A stretch of DNA of 64,000 nucleotides from Auricularia sp. M13 (lineage: Eukaryota; Basidiomycota; Agaricomycetes; Auriculariales; Auriculariaceae), in assembly GCA_037042915.1 (NCBI GenBank), contig CM073202.1, forward strand, positions 1,116,001 to 1,180,000, written 5' to 3'. The notes beneath the pieces are model-generated. The model saw only the letters and a program-made list of their open reading frames with translations. It was not told the DNA's origin and did no database searches. The stretch's first letter is position 1, and each line of letters begins with the position of its first letter. The position numbers and the translations under genes are program-made. This document shows positions 48,609 to 60,671 of the stretch, in pieces.

Positions 48609-51600
48609 TCACGATGAAGCAGCCTCCGATGCTTTGGCCATTTTCAACAATGAATGAAGGATATCGTCGAGCGTTTTCAACGACACAGGCTTCACGAGAC
48701 TGCGAACATACGTGAGCAAATCGGCATGTTAGCGACAGCGGCGACATACTATTGGTTGACGCCGGCGTTGTAGGCGCGCTCTTTGTCTTGTTCGGAGGAC
48801 ATGCCAGTGAGCGCCACAATTGTCGACTTGGGAGAAGCAACAGGGCCACCAGCGGCTTCGCTCGCTCGCCGCGCTTCTATCGCTCGTATAGATTTTGTGG
48901 CTTGAATACCGTCCATCCGCGGCATGGTGACATCCAGCAAGACAACACTGAGAGCGAGGCGAAATGAGCGGGGCTCGTCTAGGGAACGGATAATTGCTTA
49001 CTCGAAATTACCAGTGGGACTCGACTGGAAGATTTCGACACCTTGCTCGCCGTCGTCAGCCGCTTGACAGTAATAACCCCTGAGCGTGGCCCAGCGGACG
49101 AGGAGATTCCGCAAGATGGTGTTGTCCTCCATAATCAGGACTCGCATAGTCTTGTCCGACGTTCCAGTGGATAATTCCGACGAAGTTTTCGTAGGACTTT
49201 GCGATAATGTAGTCGATGGCCAGTAGGGCGCGGCCACGCGAGGAGGCGTGAGACCTGATCGCCCCTCGCCGCCGTTCAGCGCCTGGCTCGGCTCGCGCGG
49301 CGACCGACTCGATGACAAAGCGGGTACCGCGCCGTGGAGGGCATGGAACAGTTGCCTGGGGCCGACGGGTTTGTAGACTGCCCGACAGTAACCACCGTAC
49401 TGCTCGAAGGCCGTCACAGCGTTGACAAGCACTGGATCCTTACGGAAGGAAGTCAAGAAGACGACGGGCCGTTGAACCAAGCGCCTGTCCACCATATCCT
49501 GGAGCACATGGGTGTCCTCGTTGATGACCAGTATGTCTCCCTGGTCATCACCGTCTGGCGCTACTGTGAAGCCCCACCATGTCTCGACGTACTTCTGGAG
49601 CACAGAGAGCAAAAGCGCTTCACCCTTCAGCGATTCGCTGAAGCCAGAGAACGAGATGGAATGCGACAGCCCGTCCGCCGATTGTGCGCATATGTTAAAC
49701 TCGGGCGCCGACTGAGGTCTTGGAACCAGCTCGACGTCCATGACGACGCGAATGCCGGTGCCGACGCCCTCGGTACTCCACACGTCGACAGTGCCATTGA
49801 CGTTCTTGGAGTGCACGATGTTCTTCACAATCGCAAGACCGAGTCCGGTGCCCTGCTGCATTGGGTTTTCCTGCGAGAACGGATGGAAGAGCTGGTGCTG
49901 CAGCAGAATTCAGTACCCCTGTGAGAGGGCAAAGTGCAGGCTTGAACAGACCTTCAAGAATTCCTTGCTGATGCCTTTCCCAGTGTCAGAGACCTTCAAT
50001 TCCACACGGATCCGACCTTCGGCAGTTGAAACGCCATGAAGTTCGCGGAGCGCCACGTGAACATTGCCATCCTAAGCATCCGTGCTGTCAGAAAATTGGT
50101 GTGCGAACGCAAGCATGTGAACTAACAGTTGTAAACTTGAGACTGTTGCCAACGAGGTTGATGAGGACGCGCTGTATACCGCTCTTGTCGCATTTGATAT
50201 CCCAGCCCTAGAGTCCCATTCAGCATCGCCAAATATTTCGCAGCTCGAAGGACGCTTACCTCCGCTCGGTGGTCAATGTCGATGACAGTCTCGACATGCG
50301 GCCTGGTGCGAACATTCGGCCGGTCTGTCGAAGAGTACACCCGCTGGATATCCGTTCCTCCCGTAGAAGACGTGCGAGACCGGAAGCCAAGCCAGCAACC
50401 CTCGACGGCCATCTCGATTAATTGCACAAGATCCACGCTGCGCAGACAGATAAGCACTATAGAAACCACCCAATGAGAGAGCTGAAACTGACTCCTCCGG
50501 TTGCGAGGCCTTTGCATGCTTGCTGAAATCGAGGACATGGTTGACCGTCTCGGTGAGGATATTGCCGCAAGCCTGAATGGTCCGTAAGATCGCGGTCTGG
50601 TGCTGGTCCATGGGGCTGTCCATGAGCAACTCCGTCGCAGCGACGATACCATGTAATGGGGTTCTAAATAGATGCTCAGCCAGCAGCAAGACATGGTAGC
50701 GAGGCAGCTTACCTCAGTTCGTGGGAAATACTAATAGATAGAGTGAGTTCATAAAATGTCTGATTCATCCAAAGTATACGCACTTGGAAATAAACAGAGT
50801 TTTGGTCCTGTCGGCCTGTACCATCCGTTGCTGGAGCATCGCGCAGAGAATAATCACGCCTACCAAACGGAATCAATAATCCAGCCCTCAAAAGCCATAT
50901 CGTGGCACGTACCTATGGCGCGCAAGTACGACAGCTCATGTCCGTCCTGAGCACCAATGGATTAGACACAGCGTGCAACACAATGGCCGCCTTGCTACTC
51001 ACGAAGGGTTGTACCCTATGCGTCGTGTTGTACGCACACAGCAAAGCAAACAATCGCTTGTCGACATCAATGAGAGGCACGACTACCAGACGAAGAAACG
51101 TCACGTCAGTATTTCCATACTTTGACGTGTAGCGCAAGGCAGGCAAACGAAACACTCACGCAACCCATACTTGATATCGCTCGGTATCAGCCCCCGCAAC
51201 AGGGCCGGCACCCGTTCGTCGACCATGCGCCCATGCGCGTGCTTGAGCAAGTACTCCCTGATCTTCGCATAATCCTCGACGGACACAAGCTTGGTGTCCG
51301 GGGGGACGCCCTGCTCGGCCGAGTAGGAGATCAGCGACAGCTGGTTGACGGGCGCGGACTCCTGCGGCGGCTTCATGTACTCGATGTCGGCGTTGACGAC
51401 GTCGAGCACCATGACGCCCTCGACCTCGAGCGTGCGCTTGATGATCTTGGCAGAGTAGTCGAAGATCATGGCCATCTTGGTCTCCATGCGCGTCACCTTG
51501 CCCTCGTCCTCCTGCGGCTGGCCGGGCGTCTCGAGGCACTCGCGCGTCATCTGCTCCATCTGCATACACCCGGCGGTCAGCCGCTATTGTGTGTACGGCG

Positions 51601-54600
51601 CACAAACGCCCTCAACTCACCGAGCTCTGAATGCGATCGCGAACGCGTAGTCGAATCTGAATTGGGGCATGAGCACCAGTAGACATATCAAGCAGGAAAC
51701 AGGACCGACCTTGTCCCTCCACATAACGATCTCGCGCATAACGACTCCCTGAAGACGCATCAGCACAGCTAGCGATTCGCATTCAATCCGGAGTCACTTG
51801 CCGCGAATTCAGTCAACGTGTGCCGCTGACGCGGGGTGAACTCTGCCCGCGGCTCGTCGTCCGCAATGGTCAATCTGGAAGCCTGTCAACGACCCCTCCA
51901 CGGCCCGCACGGGACGACAGCACGCACGCGCCGATGTTGTAGCCGTCCTGCGTCCGCAGCTGTGCAGCGACATAGAACCTGACGCCGGGAGACTCCGTGA
52001 CGAGAGGCTGCGGGGATCGCTTCAGTCAAGGGGCGTGGGTGGTTGCAGAGTGCAAGCCACTGACGTTGTTCGCGAATCGCCAGTCCTCCGCGGCGTTGAG
52101 CACCACGAGCGGCTCGTTCTGCCTGCAACAGCGTGGACCGCACGTCAGCATTTCCACCCCTGAGCAGCCAGACCGCGCAAAAGCGAGTCCGGCGGGCGTA
52201 CTGCGTACTTTTGCAGGATCGCGTGGGCGCAGAACGACTCTTCCCTCGAGATACTCGCCACATGCATTCCCACTGCGCTGGCCGTCAGCTCACCTGCGAT
52301 CTCTCTCATCAAGCGCACGCACACTCAGATTTGAACCATCTGGGAGTAGCAATCAGCCTGCATAAACCTCCAAAGGTAACCGGCAATTACGTACTCCTTG
52401 GTAGCGTCCACCAGCGAAATCGTGACGACCTTGGTCCGAAAGACGAGTTTGACGAGGTTCACCAACCGTTCAAAGTTCATGTCGGGGCCCGTATGCAATA
52501 TATTATGTCTGCGGCCACGCGGTCAGCAAACAGCCATCTCCAGCGGGGGCGCAACACGCACTGGTAGAGCGCTCTGAGGCGCGGCAGCTCCTCGACGGGG
52601 GACGGCGCGGGGAGGTATCCCTGTTCGAGGTACGCGAGCTGCTGCGGCGGCACCGACACGCCGCCGCTGCCCTGGCCCATGCTCCCGCTCCACACGTCGT
52701 TCGAGAACGCGCTCCGGACGTCCATCTCCTCGTCGCTGCCCGACGCCGCGCCGCCCGCGGCGGCGGGCGTCTCCGTCATCGCGCGCGCGCGGATCGACGG
52801 CCGCACCATGCGCACGTGCGCCTGCGAGTGCGACGAGCGCGGCGCCGAGTCCGGCAGCGCCGGCGAGCCCGCCGCGATCGTCTGCGCCGAGTCGTCCGAC
52901 ACCGACTGCGACTGCGAGATGGAGTGCTGCGCGGCTTTTGGCCGATGCAGAGCCGACGGCTGCGGTGGCGGCGGCTGCGGCGGTAAGGGGGTCTCATCCG
53001 CGGGTGGCTGCTCTTCGGTCGCGTCAGGCGGCGAGGGGATGGTCGGCAGCGGCGGAAGCTTCAAGACCGACATTGGCATCGATCCCTGGAAGACTTTCCC
53101 TGGCTTGACCAGTCCCGCTGTCGGTCGAATGCCTGTTGGGCCTCCCATAGCAGGCGTCTCCCACGGCGCCGGCGTCTCGTATATGCTGGGCGACGAGCGT
53201 CCAGACGAGGCCGACACATCTTCAATCTCGGAATCATTGCCAGCTGGCCGGGGCGGCGGAGGCGGGGCCGTGAGGCTGAAGTAATCGCGAGGACCGGTTC
53301 GCAGGCTCCTGCTGCTCGTTGTTCTCCTCACGGACGGGGACTGCCTGCCAGCCTCAGTAACGGCCCTCCATCCCTGCGGGTCGGGTGTCTGTTCTGTGCT
53401 GCCTGGGATGGGCGGAAGCTGGTCGGGCGAGACCTCGGTCGTGCCTTCCCAAAAGCCACGCTCGCGCAACTTCATACCCAGTACGCGGGCGGCGTCGCCA
53501 GTGGAGCTTGCATTGGATGGGGCGCGGCGATGCGAGGGGTAGGTGCTGGGCTCACCACGGTCGGAAGGGGTGAGCGGGGGAAGCGATTTCGCGTAATTGC
53601 GCATGGGGTCGGTCAGCTCGTACTCGGGCGACGGTAGCGCGAGCGGGGCGATAGACATGCCCATTCCCGCCCAGCGCATTGTGGCGGCCAAGGCGGCGCG
53701 GCTGCCAATGACCTCTGGGTCTGGGTCGGGTTCCGGCGGGTCTTCCATGAGCAGGCCTGGGGAGGACGAGGAGGCCTTGAGCCTGGGCCGACCGAGCGGG
53801 TACGGCGAGTGGCCGTCGGTCGAGCGCGTCAGCGGCGAGCGCAGGGGCATAGCGTGCGAGAGGTCCGGGGCCTGTGTGCCTCTGCGGGCGGCGAGCGTGG
53901 CGACATGGGCGCCGAAGGCGGCGGCGGGGCCGGCGTCGACGCGGGCGGCGATGGGGGCGGCTGCGGAGGCGGAGGAGGAGGGGGTGGTGCTGGACGAGAG
54001 CTTGCTCCATTGGTCGCTGGAGGGCGGGCCGGAGGAGAGGGAGCTGTCGACGAGCGACGCGGTGCGCGGCATGGACGGGAACGGGAACGCGGCCTGCGCG
54101 TCGGGCGTGGGCTGCAGCGGGACGCGCGCGGGGTCCCAGCTGCCGGCGGCGTACGCGCCCAGGAACGACCACCAGTCGCGCTCGCGCTCGGCGCCCATGT
54201 GGTCGCTGGCGGGCCACACCCCGCGCTCCATCTCGGCTGGCGCGGTCGCGGGGAACACGGCGAGCACTGTGCACGCGTCAGGTCAGCGCTCTGCTCGTCG
54301 GCGGCGGCAGCGAGCAGCGAGCACTCACCCTGCTGTGCCGAGGCCGACCTGCGCTTGGCGGCGGGCATGGCTTTCAGCGCGCGCATCTGCGCCGTCCGAC
54401 GCGTCCCTGCATCGGCACTGTGGGGCAGCCGCGCGTTCAGGGCGGGCTGCATGCCGCGCAGGCCGGCGTCCGTCGAGCCCAGATCCGGCATAGGGGCCGT
54501 GAGCGTGCGCGCGCGGGCGGCGGTCCAGAAGTCGGCGACGGCGGCAGCGGCGGGAGCGGCGGGAGCGGCGTCGGCGGGCGGGGCATGGGCAGTGTCGTCG

Positions 54601-54626
54601 TCGAGGTCGTCGCCCGCGGCGGTCAT
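48609..54626 (-). CDS. Cytosolic GAF-containing hybrid histidine kinase with long disordered N-terminus
   Basis: The start MTAAGDDLDDD opens some 650 Pro/Ser/Ala-rich residues (about 52560-54626). A GAF-type module begins at HTGPDMNFERLVNLVKLVF and runs through about 51100 in several exons. The HisKA box is NISHELRTPLHGIV, followed by HATPase boxes NLVGNSLKFT, SDTGKGIS and GTGLGLAIVKNI. A worn receiver-like segment ends YKPVGPRQLFHALHG, and a canonical receiver follows with the acidic pocket (MEDN), phospho-Asp in LLDVTMPRMDG, LTG and YLVKPVSLKTL. No membrane span was seen, so it is probably a soluble sensor feeding a phosphorelay. Total length is roughly 1,600 aa; not every intron was fixed. 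The ligand is unknown. Confidence 0.88.
50713..50730 (-). other. 18-nt microexon carrying the histidine-kinase H-box
   Basis: The exon reads TATTTCCCACGAACTGAG on the minus strand. Upstream, an exon ends at 50784 in ...ATT TCC AA; downstream, one begins at 50663 with A ACC CCA. Joining gives SNISHELRTPLHG. The phospho-acceptor His codon CAC is at 50721-50723. The flanking introns are 50731-50783 (53 nt, GTGCGT...TTAG) and 50664-50712 (49 nt, GTAAGC...TTTAG). Confidence 0.85.
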
Positions 54627-55461
54627 GTGAACTCAGCGTCCGCGTCCGGGGCCAGCGTCGACGGGCGGGCAAGGGGATGGAGAGTCAGAGCGTGCAAAGC
54701 GAGCACTCTTTCTTCAAGTCCGCCTGCAAGCCTCTGACGTCACTCGCCGCTCATCATCACTACCCTTGAATCCGCCCATCCTCGTCCCCGCCGTCCCCCA
54801 GAGACTCCCACCCTGCTCTCCCACCACAGACGCCAGCTTCAAGAGCCCGAGCGTGCCTTGCAGAGTGACTCCCTCATTGGCCCCACTCCAGCCCCCGGAG
54901 GTATACCCGCCCAGCCGCCCAACGGCTCCCCCTGCTCCACGCTGCTTAATAATTCCCTCGGAGACCCTTTGTTCTGCTGACTAAGCCACGCATTCAGGCC
55001 TCGTTCGAAACAGGCAAAGCGTGCCTCAGATAGTTGAAACAGTTGACTGTTTCATTCTAGTAAGCAGTCCTCGCACCAGCGTTAGTTTCCTCGCAGTTTT
55101 ACTCAGAATGCACAAAGACCGGCTGCCGGGGAAAGACGAGGCGTATTAGGCATATGTACACCCTCCGTAGGGGTTGCAGGATGTTTGACCAGGCAACCTA
55201 CCGCACCTCCATGCCGCGGCGCGCCGAAAGCTCAAACGGAGACTCTTAAGTTAGAGAACAGCGCACATAAACCAGAGGAGTTCCATAATGTTACGGGCAG
55301 CCTGACGCAGGCAGGCGGACGAGCAGCTTAACGGACGTGTTCAATCTCCAGCGCTTGACGACACGGCGCACACGTGACCTTGCCCTCTCAAATCACACAG
55401 CGCATTGTCGACAGTGAGGCAATTGCGTACAGTACAGTACAGTCATGCCGCGCACCCAGGC
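54627..55461. other. Intergenic upstream of the histidine kinase
   Basis: No supported gene. C-rich near the kinase start and otherwise unremarkable. A short perfect inverted repeat lies at 55036-55053. Confidence 0.45.
55036..55053. repeat. Short perfect inverted repeat
   Basis: GAAACAGT and ACTGTTTC are separated by TG. A symmetric factor site or a chance palindrome are both possible. Confidence 0.4.
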
Positions 55462-58400
55462 TACTGAGCACGACCCAGCCACACGGTCCCCAGCGCCCAC
55501 ATATACAGCGGCAGCGTGAGGTTATCATTCTGCACGCTAAGCGCCTCCAGGAGGCCTCCGGCCACGCCCACGCACGTGTACCTCCACACCTATACGTTGC
55601 AGCCCGGTTAGCCAGCCACACTCGGGACCGCCCTGCCCTCTCACCGAGAACTTCTCCACGAGCCCGAAAGCGCGGAGGCCCAACGCGCAGCCCACGACGG
55701 ACAGGACGAACGCGGCCGTGCCCTCGACCGTCTTCCCCGACGCCGCGCTCCACCGCCGCCTGCCGAGCCGTTTGCCCACAATGGACGCCTGTGCGCCGCA
55801 CTCGATGAATATCTCGTCCGGCCGCAGAATTGTACATTGAGCAGGACGACAGACTTACCATCGCATCGCCTACTCCGAGCGCGAGTACGCCGCTAAACTC
55901 GAGTATGCGCGACGACCTGCACATCCGATCAATTGAAGAAACCAATAAACGCAATATCACGCACCCCTCCAGCCACAGCATCACCGCGCAGCCCGTGAGC
56001 AAGTAAAAATGGCTCAGAATGGCCGTCCCGCTGTCCTTGTGGTCGAGGAACTCGTTCAAGAAAACATGCACGGCCGCCCCAAACGGGTACAGCGCAAAGT
56101 AGCGCACGTACTCCGCGAACGTGAACAGCGAGAACGCCGCGCTGAACGAGAGATGCGTGAACGCCGGCTACAACGCGAGGTCAGCCCCGCTCGCACGGCA
56201 CAGCGAAAGAAGAGGGATTTACGTCGAACGCGATACCAGGCACGAACATCACCACCGCCAGCGCATGGAAGAACTTGCGGCGCGCGTTCAGGCCGAGCGT
56301 GGGGACGTGCTTGTCCGCGGCGTCCAGGAACTCGCTCGCAGCCGCAACAGCCTTGTCTGCCGGCCCACCGCCCGTCGTCGGCGCAGGCTCAGCGCTCGGC
56401 TCGCCAGCGGCAGCCGGCGCGCTCTCCGTCTGATTGTGCAGGTGTCGGTACCGCCGGTTGCGCGCGAGCTGGCGGTTCCACCCCGCGACACTGACGCTGC
56501 CCAGCAGCGCCCAGTACGCCAGCAGCACCGGCCGGCTCCACGGCCGCTGGCCCTCGAGCAGCCAGAAGAGCGCCCACAGCCACGGGTCGCGCCCGCGCAG
56601 CTGCCAGCGCGTCCACATCCCCAGCAGGCCGCCGACAATGAGCGCCGCGCCCGCGTAGAACCCGCCGGCGAGCGCGCGGCGGTGGATCTTGCGCTCCTCG
56701 GGGAAGCGCAGACGGCGCACGGGCCGCTGGGCAATGTGCCGCGACAGCACGAGGAGCGGCGAGAGGAGGAAGCCCGTGAGGAACGTCCCGGGGATGAGCG
56801 CGACCTGGAAGATCGATAGCGGCGTAGGTAGAACGAATGTTTTGATGTACGGTGTCGTGATGGGCCATATCTGAAGACATTGGGTTGGCACTGGCGTTAC
56901 GACGACAATGGGACGCGCTCACTCGTGCGACAGTGAAGTTGTAGGTCATCATGAACATAGCCGTCGCAATGTGGCCCACCATGCCCAGCTCTCCGAGCGT
57001 GAAGCCTCGGCGGGCAAGGCGCACCATGACATATAGCGCAAACTGGTGGAACAAGCTGCTAATGCTGACGTCGAGGACGGACAAGTCTGTTGGCGGTCAG
57101 CGGTCAGCATCTGAGCACTGCCCAAACAAACATCGACTCGCCCTTCCAGATAGGTATATGGAGCTGCACGAACGCGAGTTTGAGGGCAACAGCGCAGAGA
57201 GAGACGGCGATGGTGAACTTCGAATAAAGGTAGGTGCGTCGTCCTTCGTGGCGCGGTATTCGCGGACTCTGCAGCTGGGCGTCGTCCGGCGATGCCGTCG
57301 AACGCTTCCATTCGTCCCATCTCGATGCGGACGTGTGGACGAGCACGATTGCAGAGCAGAGCGTGCTGAGTTGCAGAAGGGACCTGCGGGCGTATAATAA
57401 TGATACCAATGCAGAGGGCGCAGGGCTGCCGTCTGCTCTAGGGGGCAGCACGGCGGGCTGCTCGATGCGCCAGGAGTCCGGGAGTGGTGATTGGGGCGAT
57501 GATTGGAGGCGTTCTACGGTAGAGTACAGACAGGCTGCTGCAATGAGCGGGCCGAATAATGATGCTGAAAGTACACCGTCGTCGGAACATTCCCTGCGAC
57601 AATATTAATATGCTGCCGTTTCACCTGTAAGATACAAGTTGACCTGTAGTTCTTGGGCTCTGTCATCCACAACATTGCCGAGCCTGAGCTCTTGACCTGG
57701 GGTGGGAGAGATTGTACAGAAAGGCGTCGCTCGCGCATGGTGCCTTCCGTGGCGGTTGCGCGCCGCGAAACTTGGATTGGTGGTACAGATTGTGGGTTGT
57801 TGGTTGGCGCAGAAAGCATGGATAATATATGTGATGCAAAGACGTAAAGCAACGAGAGCACGACGGTGCTCGTGAGTTCTGCACGACATCAGACAGAGAG
57901 CACTTTCAGGAGCATGCACATACCTAGTGGTACCCATAATTCCTCGCCTGTCGTACAAAAGCGCGACGCAGCAAGAGTCACAGCGAAGAGCAGCAATGCG
58001 GCCTCACCAGCAGACCGCACATCTATGACAAAATCGAATGCCAGCCTGGTGCAAGGCATATTGAAGTGTAGTCGGAATGCGGTGGGTAGGACTGCGACAT
58101 GTAAAAGTGTTGGCTTAGGCGTCGGCTGCGCTTTGACAGAGGAAGTGGTCGTTTTAAACAAAGCAACAGGCGACGGGAGTCTGGGAATGTCGGCAGGCGG
58201 GTTGACAGGCGCTGGAGGCTTCGGCGAACGCGAGCGTGACGCGGCTGCTGTCCGCGAGCGCAGGAGGCTTCTGGCGCGCCGCGTCAGAGTGCCAGAGTGC
58301 GCCTTCACGTGACCTGCGCTAGATTGGCTGGTGGTGCTGCCAGAGGCTGCATGCGCGCGCTTGCCGGGCGCGCGCAAAGGTGCCGACGGGATGAGTGTCG

Positions 58401-58575
58401 GCGTGGCAGGCGTGGCAGGCCGTCCGCGAACGAGCACGGCGTCGCTCTCGCTGTCCTCATCTTCTTCGATGCTGTCGTTCTCATATATTCCGGCGCTGGC
58501 AGACGCGCTTGCCTGGTAGCTTGTGCTCCAGTCCAGCACAAGAGACGCCGCGGCGGCCTCGCCCGGACGCGCCAT
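55462..58575 (-). CDS. SEC59: Dolichol kinase
   Basis: A multi-exon, multi-span membrane protein. The N-terminus (MARPGEAAAASLVL...) is a Ser/Ala/Arg-rich soluble stretch of about 150 residues. Membrane segments follow, with LLYVFASHILSMLSAPTN, LYSKFTIAVSLCAVALKLAF and IPGTFLTGFLLSPLLVL. The catalytic C-terminal half contains RRKFFHALAVVMFVPGIAFD, SHFYLLTGCAVMLWLEG, the CTP-binding LALGVGDAM, then VGKRLGRRRW and GKTVEGTAAF, and ends EALSVQNDNLTLPLYMWALG. That order is diagnostic of SEC59-type dolichol kinase, which makes dolichyl phosphate in the ER for N-glycosylation and mannosylation. Exon borders were confirmed only in parts. It uses a polyprenol, so it links loosely to the GGPPS/CYP51 pathway. 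Confidence 0.88.
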
Positions 58576-59141
58576 GGTCAGAGACGACCGCAGCGGGCGC
58601 GCGCTGCGCCCTGAGTGGGAGAACCGACGAGCAGGGGGTGGAGACGGCGATGATCGCGCCAGCTTGGGCGATTAGACGTCTGTGGCCGCCTGGCCAAGGA
58701 GCTCGGAGAGGTCAAGAGTCAAGGGCGATCGAGAGCTATTTACGTAAGGCCATGTCTGGCCGTGAGTTTATTTTGAGCTTCTGTAGCCGGCGTTCATCCG
58801 ACTCTCATTGGCAAATCCTCAACTTTCAAGAGAAACTAGGAGAAACTTCGCATGCAATTTCCACCTTCGACGGTGTAGCAGCAATCTGTTATGATCACAT
58901 TTGACGGGAGGAAACTCTACAACCTCTACGGTCATCTGAATCACAAACAGTCAACGACAAGGAAGCCACCTTCCAGTGTTTTCTGCGTCTTTGTGTTTGC
59001 GATAAGTGGATGGATGAAGCTTACTGACACTGAAAAGCACACACACACAGGAACGAGGAGTCTAGGAAAATGACATGATGTCGTCGCGAGCAGCGCAGTT
59101 TTCTTGTTATCTCACAGAGAGAAAGCCTGATCACAATGCGG
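58576..59141. other. Intergenic, no supported gene
   Basis: Between the dolichol kinase start and the F-box/LRR-like stop. It contains the dolichol kinase promoter. A short CACACACACA run lies near 59039-59049. Confidence 0.45.
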
Positions 59142-60671
59142 TCATTGAAACACGACCGTATGCGCCAGAGCCTTGAGATTTTCAGTATCACCGTCTATCT
59201 TGATGTTGTTGAGCACGAGCCGCGCAACGCCTCCGGGCACAGAAAGAAACTGCAAAAAGTCCACCAACGCAGCTGACGAGACTGGTGGCACATCCACCCC
59301 TGGTTGGGCGGTGATCTGTAGTTCCTCGAGCGCGACGAAAGGTGTGGGGAGAACAGCGTCGTCATCCACGAGCTCGGTAAGGTGACACTCAGATGATATG
59401 GGCACAGTGAGCGTCTTGACGCCAGCAGCCATCTCCTCTGAGACCCACCACTGGAGCGCGTCCATGACTAGCGAGCGGGGCGGCGCAGCCAGGTTGTCCC
59501 ACATATCGGATAGCACGCCGGCATCCGTCCAAAAGCCAGTGATCGTGCGGACCTGGCCTGCAGGCCCTCGAGCAGAGATGATGAGTGGCTCTGGGTCGAA
59601 CCTGCTAGCCGCAGGGCGGCGCGTGACGGAGAGTTCGTCTACATATTTCAGATGGCCCAGAATCCGCATGCCTCCCGCGGGCGGCATTTGATGGTAACGC
59701 TGGAGGTAGCCGAGGAGGATGCTAGCGTGCGCGGCGCTATCGAACATGGCGAGGATCGCGGGCTCGATGTCGGGAACGATGTCCACAACGGCGACGTCCC
59801 CCGCTGGCATGTGTGCGCGCACGCGTTCATAGGCTTCGTCGCGCTCCGCCCGCCATTCCTCCGGGCATTTAAGGCGCAGCTTTCGCAGGCGCGGCGCAAT
59901 GGTGAGATATGCCATGATGTCTCTCGTCTTTACGAAGCGGAAGTCGAGCGATGTCAGCGAAGGAAGCGTATCCGCCAGGCATTTTTTGTCGCCATGCGCA
60001 GGTTTGGTGGCAACCTCAAGCGTCTTGAGCGCCGGGAGGTCGAGCGGTTTCAGGAGAAACTGTGCGCCGCCCGCAGGTGGTCCTGAGCGTGGTGAGAAGA
60101 GCCACTGCACCGAAAGCGTGCGCAGCGCAGGCAGGCTATCGAAATGCTGCAGGAAATAAGCGGGCAGGTCGACATCATCCGCGCGGAAGTACAGCGCAGC
60201 GATGCGCGGCGCATATGACTGCAGTGCGCGCGCCAAGCGCTTCAGGTCACCCGAGGCTGTAACAAGGTCCCTAGGAATTTCCACATCCAGCGAGACGGGC
60301 AGTGTGCTGCCGGCTCGGGGAAGCAGGTCCAGCACACGCCTCAGGCTGGCGGAGCCGACAACCTCATCGTCGTACCGACAGCCCCCACGGTAGCCCCACA
60401 GCAGTGAGCGGTTGCAGTCGCATTTTTCGTCGTGGTAGTCGAGCTCATAGTCGATCCTACACCACAGCGCGGGATCTGCAAGAGCTACGCTGCGCCATTT
60501 GGTGCATACATGGCTTGCCGAAATAAGGTGCTCCGTGGGCAGGAACGAAAATACCAAGCACAACAGCTCGTCGCATAGCCGGCCCACGAGAGTGTTCTGC
60601 GTGTTGAAGTCACGGCAAAGTTCTAAAAGAGCCTCGTCGACATGGCGTCTTATCTCTGAAATCAGCTTCAT
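59142..60671 (-). CDS. F-box protein with LRR-like C-terminus
   Basis: A single exon of 509 aa. The F-box lies at about residues 25-70: RLCDELLCLVFSFLPTEHL, then SHVCTKWRSVALADPALW. The remainder has leucine-rich, repeat-like strands such as LPALRTLSVQWLF, LPALKTLEVATKP and LPSLTSLDFRFVK, as in the many F-box/LRR proteins of agaricomycetes. It would act as a substrate adaptor of SCF ubiquitin ligases, target unknown. It is unrelated in architecture to the CxxC F-box pair in this window, where the F-box is at the C-terminal side. No intron is needed. Confidence 0.85.
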   Translation of the reverse strand: MKLISEIRRHVDEALLELCRDFNTQNTLVGRLCDELLCLVFSFLPTEHLISASHVCTKWRSVALADPALWCRIDYELDYHDEKCDCNRSLLWGYRGGCRYDDEVVGSASLRRVLDLLPRAGSTLPVSLDVEIPRDLVTASGDLKRLARALQSYAPRIAALYFRADDVDLPAYFLQHFDSLPALRTLSVQWLFSPRSGPPAGGAQFLLKPLDLPALKTLEVATKPAHGDKKCLADTLPSLTSLDFRFVKTRDIMAYLTIAPRLRKLRLKCPEEWRAERDEAYERVRAHMPAGDVAVVDIVPDIEPAILAMFDSAAHASILLGYLQRYHQMPPAGGMRILGHLKYVDELSVTRRPAASRFDPEPLIISARGPAGQVRTITGFWTDAGVLSDMWDNLAAPPRSLVMDALQWWVSEEMAAGVKTLTVPISSECHLTELVDDDAVLPTPFVALEELQITAQPGVDVPPVSSAALVDFLQFLSVPGGVARLVLNNIKIDGDTENLKALAHTVVFQ

